The notes under the pieces: model-generated
Told to the model about the DNA's origin: nothing
Database searches by the model: none
What the model saw: only the letters and a program-made list of their open reading frames with translations
From: Acinetobacter portensis
GTDB lineage: Bacteria > Pseudomonadota > Gammaproteobacteria > Pseudomonadales > Moraxellaceae
Reading direction: 5' to 3'
Length of the DNA: 64,000 nt
Assembly: GCF_009372215.1 (NCBI RefSeq)
Contig: NZ_LWRV01000002.1
Coordinates: 1 to 64,000 of the forward strand
Shown here: positions 18,087 to 26,160 of the stretch, one piece after another
Layout of the letters: every line of letters begins with the position of its first letter
How positions within the stretch are numbered: position 1 is the first letter of the stretch
Translations under genes and position numbers: made by a program

Positions 18087-18935
18087 TTATTCTCCTGTAA
18101 ATGTTACGGTGGCTTTCATTGCAACTAAACCATCTGATTTTTCAATCCACAAGTCACCTTTGTCTGAATGAATATCACCACAAATTGAAAACTCGTTGAA
18201 ATCGAAAACTGGATTCACTGCTCTAAATTCAAATGATGAAACTGTTTTTGTAGGATTTTCTTGTTCAAAAGTATGCAACAACAAAGTTGCTAGTAATGGA
18301 CCATGAACAATTAAACCTGGGTATCCTTCAACTTCAGTTGCATATGCACGGTCATAATGAATTTTATGCCCGTTAAATGTGATTGCTGAATATCTAAATA
18401 GCGTTACCGTATCAACAGGAAATTGCTTTTTATATGTGTAAGGTCTGCTTTCAATTTTAATTTGTGAACTTTGATTATTTTCTTGTGTTTGAACTCGATT
18501 AGAGGCTTCTCTGTAAACGATGTCGTGTTCTTCAATAATGGCAAGCGTGTCGTCTGCATAAATAGAATGACGCACAGTAACAAAATACATGTTGCCACTT
18601 TTACCTTGTTTTAGCTCAACCTTTAAAATTTCAGATTCACGTTTAATATTTTGATTAATTTGAATAGGATTTAAAAACTCTAAACGCCCACCAGCCCACA
18701 TTCTTTTAGGAAAGGGGATAGGGGGAAGGAAATTCCCTTTTTTAGGATGTCCATCTTCAGCAAGTTCTTGACCATCAACTAAAGGTAAAAAATAAAACCA
18801 ATGATGCAAACTTGGTAAAACTTGTGGTGCTTTATTTTTTTGATTTAATAAAGCTTGCATCATAGATACTGGGCGTATATCACTAAAATCGGCTGTTATT
18901 TCTTTTTTACCAATCCATGCATTAAAATTTTCCAT
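18087..18935 (-). CDS. Itaconyl-CoA/mesaconyl-CoA hydratase-like protein (MaoC superfamily)
   Basis: The 282-residue double-hotdog protein has the C-terminal hydratase motif FNGHKIHYDRAYA (H193, D195) followed by GYPGLIVHGPLLA, and an N-terminal half with FYFLPLVDGQELAEDGHPKKG and FPKRMWAGG. This layout matches the itaconyl-CoA hydratases (Ich) and mesaconyl-C4-CoA hydratases (Meh), which add water to give citramalyl-CoA. It sits between the CoA-transferase and CitE-like genes, the same three-step set as in itaconate breakdown. The distinction between itaconyl- and mesaconyl-CoA cannot be made from sequence here. Confidence 0.8.
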   Translation of the reverse strand: MENFNAWIGKKEITADFSDIRPVSMMQALLNQKNKAPQVLPSLHHWFYFLPLVDGQELAEDGHPKKGNFLPPIPFPKRMWAGGRLEFLNPIQINQNIKRESEILKVELKQGKSGNMYFVTVRHSIYADDTLAIIEEHDIVYREASNRVQTQENNQSSQIKIESRPYTYKKQFPVDTVTLFRYSAITFNGHKIHYDRAYATEVEGYPGLIVHGPLLATLLLHTFEQENPTKTVSSFEFRAVNPVFDFNEFSICGDIHSDKGDLWIEKSDGLVAMKATVTFTGE

Positions 18936-18964
18936 ATCTGAAAGTCCTAATTTTATTATTTGTT

Positions 18965-19777
18965 TTAATTTGCTTGTTTTAGAATTTTTTCAGCACGAAG
19001 AATGACTGGTAAATCAATCATTTTTCCCTCGAGACTGATAGCTTGACCTTGTGCTTCATTTACAGCATCTAAAACTTTATTTGCCCATGCAATTTCAGCT
19101 TCTGTTGGAGTAAATGTAAGATTTACAATATCGACCTGATTGGGATGAATACAAAGCTTGCCTGTAAACCCAAGGTTTTTAGCTTGTTGTGTTTCTAGTT
19201 TCACAATTGCTTCATTTTTAAAGTCGACAGTGACACCATCAATAGGAGCTTCTATTCCTGCAAGTTTAGAAGCAAGTACAAACTCATTTCTAAATGAAAG
19301 AAGCTCTTCATACCCACCTTGCATATTCATTTCTAGTTGAAAATCTATTGAGCCAAACATTAGGGCATTCACATTTTCAGCTTGTGCAATTTGACGAATA
19401 TTGGCAAAACCTAAAGGTGTTTCAATAAGAGCATATGTCGCAATTTTTTTGACAGCATGAATTGCTTTAATATCTTCTACAGATTCAGTTTTAGGTAAAA
19501 TAATAGCAATGACGTTATCTAATTTGGCTAATTGAATATCTTCAGAGAACCATTCGGTATTTATAGCGTTTGTACGAATCATCACCTGATATTGAGGATG
19601 TTCAATCAACCATTGTTTTAAGCTTTCTCTTGCCGATATTTTTAAATCTGTAGGAACTGCATCCTCCAAATCTATTATTACTGCATCTGCTTGGGTGTTG
19701 AGCGCTTTTTCAAAGCGCTCAACACGATTAGCAGGAACAAATAAGTAAGAACGTGCAGATTTATTTACTTTTTTCAT
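18965..19777 (-). CDS. CitE-like citramalyl-CoA / malyl-CoA lyase (HpcH/HpaI family)
   Basis: The 270-residue TIM-barrel lyase has RSYLFVPANRVERFEKAL at the N-terminus, the substrate-binding R68 (MIRTN), and magnesium ligands E119 (ALIETPLG) and D145 (FGSIDFQLEM). Family members cleave citramalyl-CoA to pyruvate and acetyl-CoA, malyl-CoA to glyoxylate and acetyl-CoA, or the citryl group of citrate lyase. Because the operon also supplies a CoA-transferase and an itaconyl-CoA hydratase-like enzyme but no other citrate lyase subunits, citramalyl-CoA (Ccl role) is the best reading. Confidence 0.82.
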   Translation of the reverse strand: MKKVNKSARSYLFVPANRVERFEKALNTQADAVIIDLEDAVPTDLKISARESLKQWLIEHPQYQVMIRTNAINTEWFSEDIQLAKLDNVIAIILPKTESVEDIKAIHAVKKIATYALIETPLGFANIRQIAQAENVNALMFGSIDFQLEMNMQGGYEELLSFRNEFVLASKLAGIEAPIDGVTVDFKNEAIVKLETQQAKNLGFTGKLCIHPNQVDIVNLTFTPTEAEIAWANKVLDAVNEAQGQAISLEGKMIDLPVILRAEKILKQAN

Positions 19778-19793
19778 TATTCATTCCTTCTAC

Positions 19794-20954
19794 TTAAAAA
19801 GAACGTGGTAAATCAAGTAAATGCTCTGCAACATAACTAAAAATTAAGTTTGTTGATATAGGTGCAACTTGATATAAACGAGTTTCACGGAATTTACGTT
19901 CAATATCATATTCATTGGCAAAGCCGAATCCACCATGAAATTGTAGACAGTTGTTAGCGGCTTCCCAACTTGCTTTTGCTGCTAAATATTTCGCCATATT
20001 GGCTTCGGCACCACATTTTTCACCACGGTCAAACATTTCACATGCACGGAAGCGCATTAAGTTTGCAGCTTCAATTTCAATGAAATTATCAGCAAGGGGG
20101 AATTGAACACCTTGGTTTTGACCAATTGGACGACCAAATACAACACGATCTTTCACATATTGAGTAACACGATCCATAAACCAGTAACCATCACCAATAC
20201 ATTCAGCAGCAATTAAAGTACGTTCGGCATTTAGACCATCTAGAATATATTTAAAGCCTTTACCTTCTTCACCAATCAGGTTTTCTTCCGGAATTTCTAA
20301 ATTATCGAAGAAAATTTCATTTGTTTCATGGTTCACCATATTGGGAATAGGGCGAACAACCATGCCATTTTTTTCTGCTTCTCGAAGGTCAACCATGAAA
20401 ATAGACATGCCTTCAGACTTTTTAGTTACTTCAGCTAAAGGTGTTGTACGAGCAAGCAAGATCATCCAATCACTATGCTGAACACGAGAAATAAATACTT
20501 TTTGACCATTAATTACATAACGATCACCTTTCTTAACAGCAGTCGTTTTAATTTTTGTGGTATCTGTTCCTGTCGTTGGTTCAGTGACTCCCATTGTCTG
20601 TAAACGCCACTCACCTGTCGCAATTTTAGGTAAATACAATTCTTTTTGAGCTTTTGAACCGTGACGAAGCAGTGTACCCATGTTGTACATTTGACCGTGA
20701 CAAGCACCTGCATTGCCACCACTACGGTTAACTTCTTCCATAATAATAGAAGCTTCTGTTAAGCCTAAACCTGATCCGCCATACTCTTCAGGAATCATTG
20801 CTGCCATCCAACCAGCTTGAGTGAGTGCATCTACAAACTCTTCAGGATAGCCTCGCTCTTCGTCAATTTTACGGTGATATTCATTTGGAAATTCTGAACA
20901 TAAGGCACGAACAGCTTCACGTATTTCTTGATAATTATTAATGGTACTTTTCAT
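19794..20954 (-). CDS. Acyl-CoA dehydrogenase, possible methylsuccinyl-CoA dehydrogenase
   Basis: This 386-residue FAD enzyme should introduce a 2,3 double bond into an acyl-CoA. It has the flavin-binding MGVTEPTTGTD (about 121-131) and the C-terminal LQFHGGFGFANEYDIERKFRE. The usual C-terminal catalytic Glu (YEGT in medium-chain enzymes) is absent; that stretch reads YQVAPIST. A Glu is present at the isovaleryl-CoA dehydrogenase position instead (LDGLNAERTLIA, E244), which probably serves as the base. In the context of the itaconate-like operon, a branched C4-dicarboxyl-CoA such as methylsuccinyl-CoA is a sensible substrate, but this is inferred. It is the first gene of the operon. Confidence 0.85.
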   Translation of the reverse strand: MKSTINNYQEIREAVRALCSEFPNEYHRKIDEERGYPEEFVDALTQAGWMAAMIPEEYGGSGLGLTEASIIMEEVNRSGGNAGACHGQMYNMGTLLRHGSKAQKELYLPKIATGEWRLQTMGVTEPTTGTDTTKIKTTAVKKGDRYVINGQKVFISRVQHSDWMILLARTTPLAEVTKKSEGMSIFMVDLREAEKNGMVVRPIPNMVNHETNEIFFDNLEIPEENLIGEEGKGFKYILDGLNAERTLIAAECIGDGYWFMDRVTQYVKDRVVFGRPIGQNQGVQFPLADNFIEIEAANLMRFRACEMFDRGEKCGAEANMAKYLAAKASWEAANNCLQFHGGFGFANEYDIERKFRETRLYQVAPISTNLIFSYVAEHLLDLPRSF

Positions 20955-20971
20955 GAAAGATATCCTTATCG

Positions 20972-21008
20972 AACAATATATTTAACTTATGATCAATCAT
21001 ATATTGTT
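20972..21008. promoter_or_regulatory. Nested inverted repeats, candidate LysR operator
   Basis: In the 112-bp divergent region, AACAATATAT (20972-20981) and ATATATTGTT (20999-21008) are perfect inverted copies. Between and overlapping them lies a second dyad, TATGAT-CA-ATCATA (20988-21001). This is the expected place for the divergent LysR regulator to bind and control both itself and the acyl-CoA dehydrogenase operon. Confidence 0.5.
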
Positions 21009-21066
21009 ATTTAATATTGATTAAAATAGTATTAAGTGATGGATATAATCTCAAAAAGATATTGAT

Positions 21067-21999
21067 ATGGACATTAAACAATTACGATCTTTCGTGACAA
21101 TTTCGGAAACAAAAAATATTACAAAAGCTGCAGCGCTGCTTAATATTGTACAGCCAGCCGTTTCAAGACAAATTCATTTGCTTGAAGAGGAATTAGGTGT
21201 GGAGTTGTTTGAGCGTGGTCGCCATGGTATGAACTTAACCAATGAAGGAAAAGTTTTAGAAGGCTATGCACGTAGAGCTTTGAAAGAGATTGAAGCTGCA
21301 AAAATTGAACTGACTTCTTCAGATGGATCTTTAAAAGGTACAATCAATATTGGCATTTTAGCAAGTCTAAGCGAATTACTTTCTGTTTCGCTCATGCGAG
21401 TTATTAAGAAAAAATATCCTGATGTGAGTTTAAAAATTTCTGTGGGATATTCAGGACATTTGAAGGAGTGGCTTGAAGCAGGAGATATTGATGTAGCACT
21501 TATTTATGGTTCTGTATCATCAAAGTTCTTAGATATTCAGCCCATTGTCCGTGAACAGCTTTGGCTTATTGGACACTATGACTCAGATTTAAAACATGAT
21601 TGTGCTTTGGAATTAGAGGAGGTGTCTCAGCATCCTTTAATTTTACCGTATGCACCACACAGGTTAAGGACTTTAATTGAGCAAGGTTTTAATCAAGAAA
21701 ATCTCATTTTAAAAATTGGTGCTGAAATTAATGATCTTAATGTTCAAAAACAATTGGTGAAAGAAGGATTTGGTTTTACGATTTTGCCTCTTGTCTCAGT
21801 AAAAAATGATTTGCAAAAAAAATCTGTCAGAGTTGCACCCATTAATCATCCGTATTTCACAAGAGATGTTGCGTTGGCTTTACCAAATACAAGACATATT
21901 TCCAAATTGGTCCATACCATTGCACAGGAAATTATATATTGTTCAAAAGTTGCAGTAGAGGTGAAAGCGTGGCTGGGGGGAGAATGGATTAAAAAATAG
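21067..21999 (+). CDS. LysR-family transcriptional regulator
   Basis: The 310-residue protein has the N-terminal winged helix-turn-helix (MDIKQLRSFVTISETKNITKAAALL then QPAVSRQIHLLEEELG, residues 1-60), a linker helix, and a two-lobe effector domain from about residue 90. It is divergent from the acyl-CoA dehydrogenase/lyase/hydratase/CoA-transferase operon and followed by a transporter gene. This is the usual arrangement for a LysR activator that senses a pathway metabolite, and the P. aeruginosa itaconate cluster also carries a LysR gene at its edge. The inducer is therefore probably itaconate, methylsuccinate or a CoA ester of these; this is inference. Nested dyads in the intergenic region are candidate binding sites. 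Confidence 0.9.
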   Translation: MDIKQLRSFVTISETKNITKAAALLNIVQPAVSRQIHLLEEELGVELFERGRHGMNLTNEGKVLEGYARRALKEIEAAKIELTSSDGSLKGTINIGILASLSELLSVSLMRVIKKKYPDVSLKISVGYSGHLKEWLEAGDIDVALIYGSVSSKFLDIQPIVREQLWLIGHYDSDLKHDCALELEEVSQHPLILPYAPHRLRTLIEQGFNQENLILKIGAEINDLNVQKQLVKEGFGFTILPLVSVKNDLQKKSVRVAPINHPYFTRDVALALPNTRHISKLVHTIAQEIIYCSKVAVEVKAWLGGEWIKK

Positions 22000-22213
22000 A
22001 TGTTATTTGCATAAATTTTAACTATTAGATGGGTATGATCAAAATATTTGATGGAATTTTATTTTGAATTTATTTGATATAATTTATTGATATTATTGTA
22101 TTTTTTTAATTTTTTTTGTAATGGTTATTTGGCTGCTCACTTATTGAGATTGTTCTTGAAAATTTAATCTGATAACTATAGCGAAAAGTTATAGCAAGAA
22201 AAAATTGAATAAT

Positions 22214-22237
22214 TTTAAGACTCAAATGTCTTAAAAA
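22214..22237 (+). promoter_or_regulatory. Leader hairpin before the second MHS transporter
   Basis: A 9-bp perfect stem (TTTTAAGAC, 6-nt loop, GTCTTAAAA) ends just before the AAGGAG site of the transporter gene. It could fold in the 5' untranslated mRNA and affect stability or initiation. The remaining region 22000-22213 is A+T-rich with nothing else clear. Confidence 0.35.
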
Positions 22238-22255
22238 TGGCTAAGGAGAAGCCTA

Positions 22256-23569
22256 ATGAGTGAGAGTGTTACAAATACAGAATTCCATGGTGCGCCAGAT
22301 AAAAAAACACGAATTAAATCTATTATTGGTGGTTCAGCTGGAAACTTAGTCGAATGGTATGACTGGTTTGCATATAGTATGTTCACCTTATATTTTGCTC
22401 GTTCATTTTTTCCAGCGGGAAATCAAACTGTAGAATTATTACAGGCAGCTGCAGTCTTTGCTGTAGGTTTTTTAATGCGTCCAATTGGTGCTTGGATGAT
22501 GGGGATTTTCGCAGATCGTAAAGGGCGAAAAGCGGGTTTAACATTATCTGTCACACTTATGTGTATAGGTTCTTTATTTATTGCATGTGCACCGACATAT
22601 GAACAAATGGGTATTGTTGCTCCAATTGTATTGATTGTTGCACGGTTACTTCAAGGTTTGAGTGTAGGTGGCGAATATGGTGCTAGTGCAACCTATTTAA
22701 GTGAAATGGCGGGTAAAAATCGTCGTGGTTTATTTTCCAGTTTTCAATATATGACCATTCTTGCAGGTCAATTATTGGCTTTATTTACATTGATTGTTTT
22801 ACAAAATGTATTAACTGAAGAACAATTATATGACTGGGGTTGGCGTGTTCCGTTCTTTATTGGTTCTGGTTTGGCATTACTGATCTTTCTTATCCGTCGT
22901 GGTATGGCAGAAACAGAATCATTTAAAAATGCAGACCGTGAAAATGCTCCAAAATCGAGTGCATTATCATTATTTAAAAATCATCCAAAAACAGCATTGG
23001 CTGTAATTTTCTTAACTGCAGGTGGAACTTTATCTTTTTATGCATATACAACCTATATGCAAAAATTTTTGGTCAACACATCTGGTTTTACTAAAGAAAC
23101 GGCAACAATAATTTCAGCGGCATCAATTTTTGTATTAATGTTATTACAACCAATTGTAGGACATATTTCAGACAAAATTGGTCGTAAACCAGTCATGATT
23201 TTCTTTGGTGTTGGTGGTGTTCTCTTTACGTATGCAATCTTTACATTAATTTCACAAACAACAAATCCATTTGTTGCATTTGGATTAATTGTATTTGGCA
23301 TGATGTTTGTTTCGGGATACACGGCAACAGGTGCTGTTATTAAATCTGAAATGTTCCCTGCGCATATTCGAGCTCTTGGTGTAGCTTTGCCATATGCAAT
23401 TGCAAATACGATTTTTGGTGGAACATCTGAATTAATGGCATTGCAATTTAAGAGCATGGGACATGAAAACTACTACTTCATTTATGTTACCGTTATGGTA
23501 GGTATATGTTTGATTTATTTCCTAAGAATGAAGGATCAGAAAAAATATAGTCAAATTTTAGAAGATTAA
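22256..23569 (+). CDS. MHS-family MFS dicarboxylate transporter (KgtP-like)
   Basis: The 437-residue transporter has 12 predicted membrane segments and strong MHS-family motifs: GGSAGNLVEWYDWFAYSMFT at the N-terminus, ADRKGRKAGL in loop 2-3, and RLLQGLSVGGEYGASATYLSE. These resemble the 2-oxoglutarate permease group. AAGGAG lies 8 nt before ATG. It is next to the itaconate-type operon and its LysR gene, so uptake of itaconate, methylsuccinate or a similar C5 dicarboxylate is the likely role. The P. aeruginosa itaconate cluster uses a TRAP transporter instead, so the transport step would be a non-homologous replacement. Confidence 0.88.
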   Translation: MSESVTNTEFHGAPDKKTRIKSIIGGSAGNLVEWYDWFAYSMFTLYFARSFFPAGNQTVELLQAAAVFAVGFLMRPIGAWMMGIFADRKGRKAGLTLSVTLMCIGSLFIACAPTYEQMGIVAPIVLIVARLLQGLSVGGEYGASATYLSEMAGKNRRGLFSSFQYMTILAGQLLALFTLIVLQNVLTEEQLYDWGWRVPFFIGSGLALLIFLIRRGMAETESFKNADRENAPKSSALSLFKNHPKTALAVIFLTAGGTLSFYAYTTYMQKFLVNTSGFTKETATIISAASIFVLMLLQPIVGHISDKIGRKPVMIFFGVGGVLFTYAIFTLISQTTNPFVAFGLIVFGMMFVSGYTATGAVIKSEMFPAHIRALGVALPYAIANTIFGGTSELMALQFKSMGHENYYFIYVTVMVGICLIYFLRMKDQKKYSQILED

Positions 23570-23586
23570 TTTTTCTAAATATGATT

Positions 23587-23622
23587 TACAAATAAGCCTA
23601 TATAGGCTTATTTGTATTTTAG
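23587..23622 (+). terminator. Terminator, 30-bp perfect palindrome
   Basis: Positions 23587-23616 are a perfect 30-bp palindrome followed by a T-rich stretch, directly after the transporter stop. Perfect palindromes of this length are less common than stem-loops with a spacer. Confidence 0.75.
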
Positions 23623-23651
23623 AAATGATAAAAATAGATAGGATTAGAAAA

Positions 23652-24056
23652 ATGTATACAGCTTCGTGTTTATGCAATGGTATTCAGCTTAAAATAAGCC
23701 AAAATATTTCTAAAATACTAGTTTGTCACTGTAAGCAATGTCAAAAAGCACAAGGTGCAGCATTTGTGGCAATTGCGCCTATTGAAATCAAAAATTTAGA
23801 TATTATTCAAGGGAAAGAGTTACTTTCGGAATATTATGCAACAGAGAATAAAAAACGTGTGTTCTGTAGTCAATGTGCATCGCCAATTTATAGCGCACGC
23901 TTAGATTTGCCCGATGTGATTCGTTTACGTGTTGGAATTATTAATGAAGATATAAATGCAAAAATTTATTCACATGCATTTACTCAATATAAAGCGTGTT
24001 GGTTTGATTTACCTGATGATGGTGCTTTAATTTTTGATGAAAAAGTAGTGGTATAA
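23652..24056 (+). CDS. GFA-family (CENP-V/glutathione-dependent formaldehyde-activating-like) zinc protein
   Basis: The 134-residue protein has the zinc-binding pattern of the GFA family: C6-x-C8 (SCLCNG), C25-x-C27-x2-C30 (CHCKQC) and C72-x2-C75 (FCSQC), and aromatic segments typical of the Mss4-like fold. Few members have a proven role; the founding one speeds formation of S-hydroxymethylglutathione, although that activity is disputed. The ATG at 23652 is chosen because AGGA precedes it and the Cys motif follows at the usual distance; an ATG at 23625 without a clear site would add nine residues. A link to the formaldehyde dehydrogenase 14 kb away is possible but unsupported. Confidence 0.8.
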   Translation: MYTASCLCNGIQLKISQNISKILVCHCKQCQKAQGAAFVAIAPIEIKNLDIIQGKELLSEYYATENKKRVFCSQCASPIYSARLDLPDVIRLRVGIINEDINAKIYSHAFTQYKACWFDLPDDGALIFDEKVVV

Positions 24057-24153
24057 GTTTCTATTGTATAGCTATTAATACTTTTGAATTAAACACTTAA
24101 ATTAAAAATGCGCTATGATGAAGCAGTTCGTGTTTGACTGTGGGGATATCGAT

Positions 24154-24264
24154 ATGAATTTTCTGAAAAAGAAAAACAAAGCAAGTTTTGTGTTTTTTAT
24201 TCTTGTACTTTATTCATGTATTGGTACTGCATTAGGCTTCTTATTTATAGAGTATCTGATATAA
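24154..24264 (+). CDS. Possible 36-residue small membrane protein
   Basis: A short frame encodes a basic start (MNFLKKKNKA) followed by one hydrophobic stretch (about residues 11-32) and a short tail. GGGGA lies about 7 nt before the ATG, a TATGAT hexamer resembling a -10 box is at 24114-24119, and a strong terminator follows 30 bp after the stop. This layout is typical of small single-span membrane proteins. No family is recognised. Confidence 0.5.
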   Translation: MNFLKKKNKASFVFFILVLYSCIGTALGFLFIEYLI

Positions 24265-24292
24265 ATTTCGATAGACCAAATTTAGAAAAATG

Positions 24293-24322
24293 AAAGCCGA
24301 ATCTCGAATTCGGCTTTATATT
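24293..24322. terminator. Bidirectional terminator before dusC
   Basis: AAAGCCGAAT and ATTCGGCTTT form a perfect 10-bp stem with a 5-nt loop, between the small membrane ORF and the convergent dusC gene. Confidence 0.8.
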
Positions 24323-25252
24323 TTAATTGGCTTTCAGTTTTTCAATAATTTCATCTAAAGGCTTCACACGTTTTACTTCATCCCATAATGCTTTCGCTTC
24401 AGGATAATGTTTCGACATCATACCTAACCATTGTTTATAACGACCAACCATATTCATTTCTTTTTTATAAGAACCATTTAAAAAACGAATTTGTAATGCT
24501 AATAATTCATTCCATGTTATGAGTGGTTTATCTGTATTTTGACGAATACATTGGGTTAAATCGGGTGTTGTTACTGCACCACGTCCAATCATTAAATCTT
24601 CACAGCCCGATTCAATTCGGCACTGTTTAGCATCTGCATTTGTCCAAATTTCACCATTGGCAATGACATTAATTTTTAAAGCTTCACGAATAGGATTTAA
24701 TTGATCCCAAAAAGCAGGAGGAGTATAGCCATCTGCTTTTGTACGTGCGTGAACTGTTACCCAGGCTGCACCTGCATCTTCAATTGCATGTGCATTTTCA
24801 AGCATAAAGTTTCTGTCCATATAACCCAAACGCATTTTAGCAGATACAGGAATATGGCTTGGTACAGCATCTCGAACGGCTTTTACAAGTTCGTGTACCA
24901 CTTCGGGTTCATCAAGTAAAACAGAACCGCCACGATGTTTATTGACCGTTTTTGCAGGGCAACCAAAGTTCATATCAATGGCAGGAGCACCAAGCTCAGC
25001 TGCACGAATGGCATTGGCTGCAAGCATTTCAGGGTCATTACCTAAAAATTGCACATGCACAGGCGTTCCAGCTGCAGTTTTACCATCATTGAGTAATTCT
25101 GGGCAGTATTGGTAAAAAATATGGTCGGGTAAAACGGAATTGGTGACACGAATGAATTCGGTTACACACCAGTCGAAACTGCCTACGGATGTAAGCACAT
25201 CTCGCATAATTGGGTCAGTTAAGCCTTCCATGGGTGCAAGCACAAGTTTCAA
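24323..25252 (-). CDS. dusC: tRNA-dihydrouridine(16) synthase
   Basis: The 309-residue FMN enzyme reduces uridine to dihydrouridine in tRNA. It has the N-terminal flavin motif LAPMEGLTDPIMRDVL, the catalytic Cys98 in NFGCPAKTVNKHRGGS, and KMRLG and HARTKADGY segments. Among the Dus paralogues, the short APMEGL start, NKHRGG wording and C-terminal MVGRYKQWLGMMSKHYPEA match DusC (position U16). It is a single gene with its own terminator. Confidence 0.9.
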   Translation of the reverse strand: MKLVLAPMEGLTDPIMRDVLTSVGSFDWCVTEFIRVTNSVLPDHIFYQYCPELLNDGKTAAGTPVHVQFLGNDPEMLAANAIRAAELGAPAIDMNFGCPAKTVNKHRGGSVLLDEPEVVHELVKAVRDAVPSHIPVSAKMRLGYMDRNFMLENAHAIEDAGAAWVTVHARTKADGYTPPAFWDQLNPIREALKINVIANGEIWTNADAKQCRIESGCEDLMIGRGAVTTPDLTQCIRQNTDKPLITWNELLALQIRFLNGSYKKEMNMVGRYKQWLGMMSKHYPEAKALWDEVKRVKPLDEIIEKLKAN

Positions 25253-25401
25253 AGTGTGTTACCTGATAGTGAAAAAAGGCTGTTATACGGTTTTTTAGAA
25301 AACTTGTCTAGTGCAAAGTCATTTGTAACCTGAAGAGAATAAAAATGATGATCTAAAGATTCACACATTTTTATTCCTTCGTTTTTCATATATATGATGA
25401 A

Positions 25402-26160
25402 TTAAAAAATAGGTACGTTAAAACCAATAACAGGACCCTTTTCAGTAATATCCCAACGGAAATTGCCAGATGTATAGTCTTGATGGAAGTAGCGATAGCC
25501 CGCTCTTAAATTAATAATGCGTTTGAATACAGGAATGTTATATCCAATATAGGTATGAGCAGATAAGGTATTTTCAGCACCAATGGTGACTTCCGATGCT
25601 AAATTCCATGGAGAATCAAAATTGTATCTAAGACGAGCACCCCAAAAGAATTCATTCCAATTGATGTCCACTTTTTTTGTTAAGCCTAATGCGGCTACAG
25701 TCGCTTCAGCTTCGGTATGGTGAATACCGATGGTTGGTTCAAAAATTAGTTTTGGTCGCTTTAATGAATTTTCAGTCGGAGATTTATAGGCTTGGTAATA
25801 AATGCCGTAACTTGTCTGATCTAACTTTGTTTCTAAGGCTAAAGGAATATTGTAAATGCTTTCATCTTTAGATGTTTTAACAAGCTGTTTATCAATGTAA
25901 ATACCCCAGTCGCCCTTACTAAAATCGAGATATCCCATATAAACTTGATCAAGATTTTTTACGGTATCGCTGAATGGCTGATCGGCGTTATATTTAATAT
26001 TCCCTTCACTTAATGTTCCATCTATATCTGCTGCAAAAACATAAAAATTAGCATTAATTTTAGGCTTTCCTTTGAATGATTCAGTAAAGCTATTTTCTGC
26101 AAAGATTATTTGGCTAGATAGTGCGACTGCTGTGAGTAGAAAAATCTTTTGTATATTCAT
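25402..26160 (-). CDS. Outer-membrane beta-barrel-like protein of unknown function
   Basis: The 252-residue protein has a Sec signal peptide (about residues 1-21, ending IFA) and then alternating polar/hydrophobic strands rich in Tyr, Phe, Gly and Asn. It ends in FNVPIF, with the terminal Phe typical of outer-membrane barrels handled by the Bam complex. About 8-10 strands could be formed. I recognise no specific family; similar proteins are annotated as hypothetical in Acinetobacter. It is transcribed alone between dusC and ypjD. Confidence 0.65.
   Translation of the reverse strand: MNIQKIFLLTAVALSSQIIFAENSFTESFKGKPKINANFYVFAADIDGTLSEGNIKYNADQPFSDTVKNLDQVYMGYLDFSKGDWGIYIDKQLVKTSKDESIYNIPLALETKLDQTSYGIYYQAYKSPTENSLKRPKLIFEPTIGIHHTEAEATVAALGLTKKVDINWNEFFWGARLRYNFDSPWNLASEVTIGAENTLSAHTYIGYNIPVFKRIINLRAGYRYFHQDYTSGNFRWDITEKGPVIGFNVPIF

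Noticed and set aside
23053..23457. 134-residue minus-strand frame opposite the second transporter
   Set aside because: It is antisense to a clear transporter gene, without ribosome binding site or motif.
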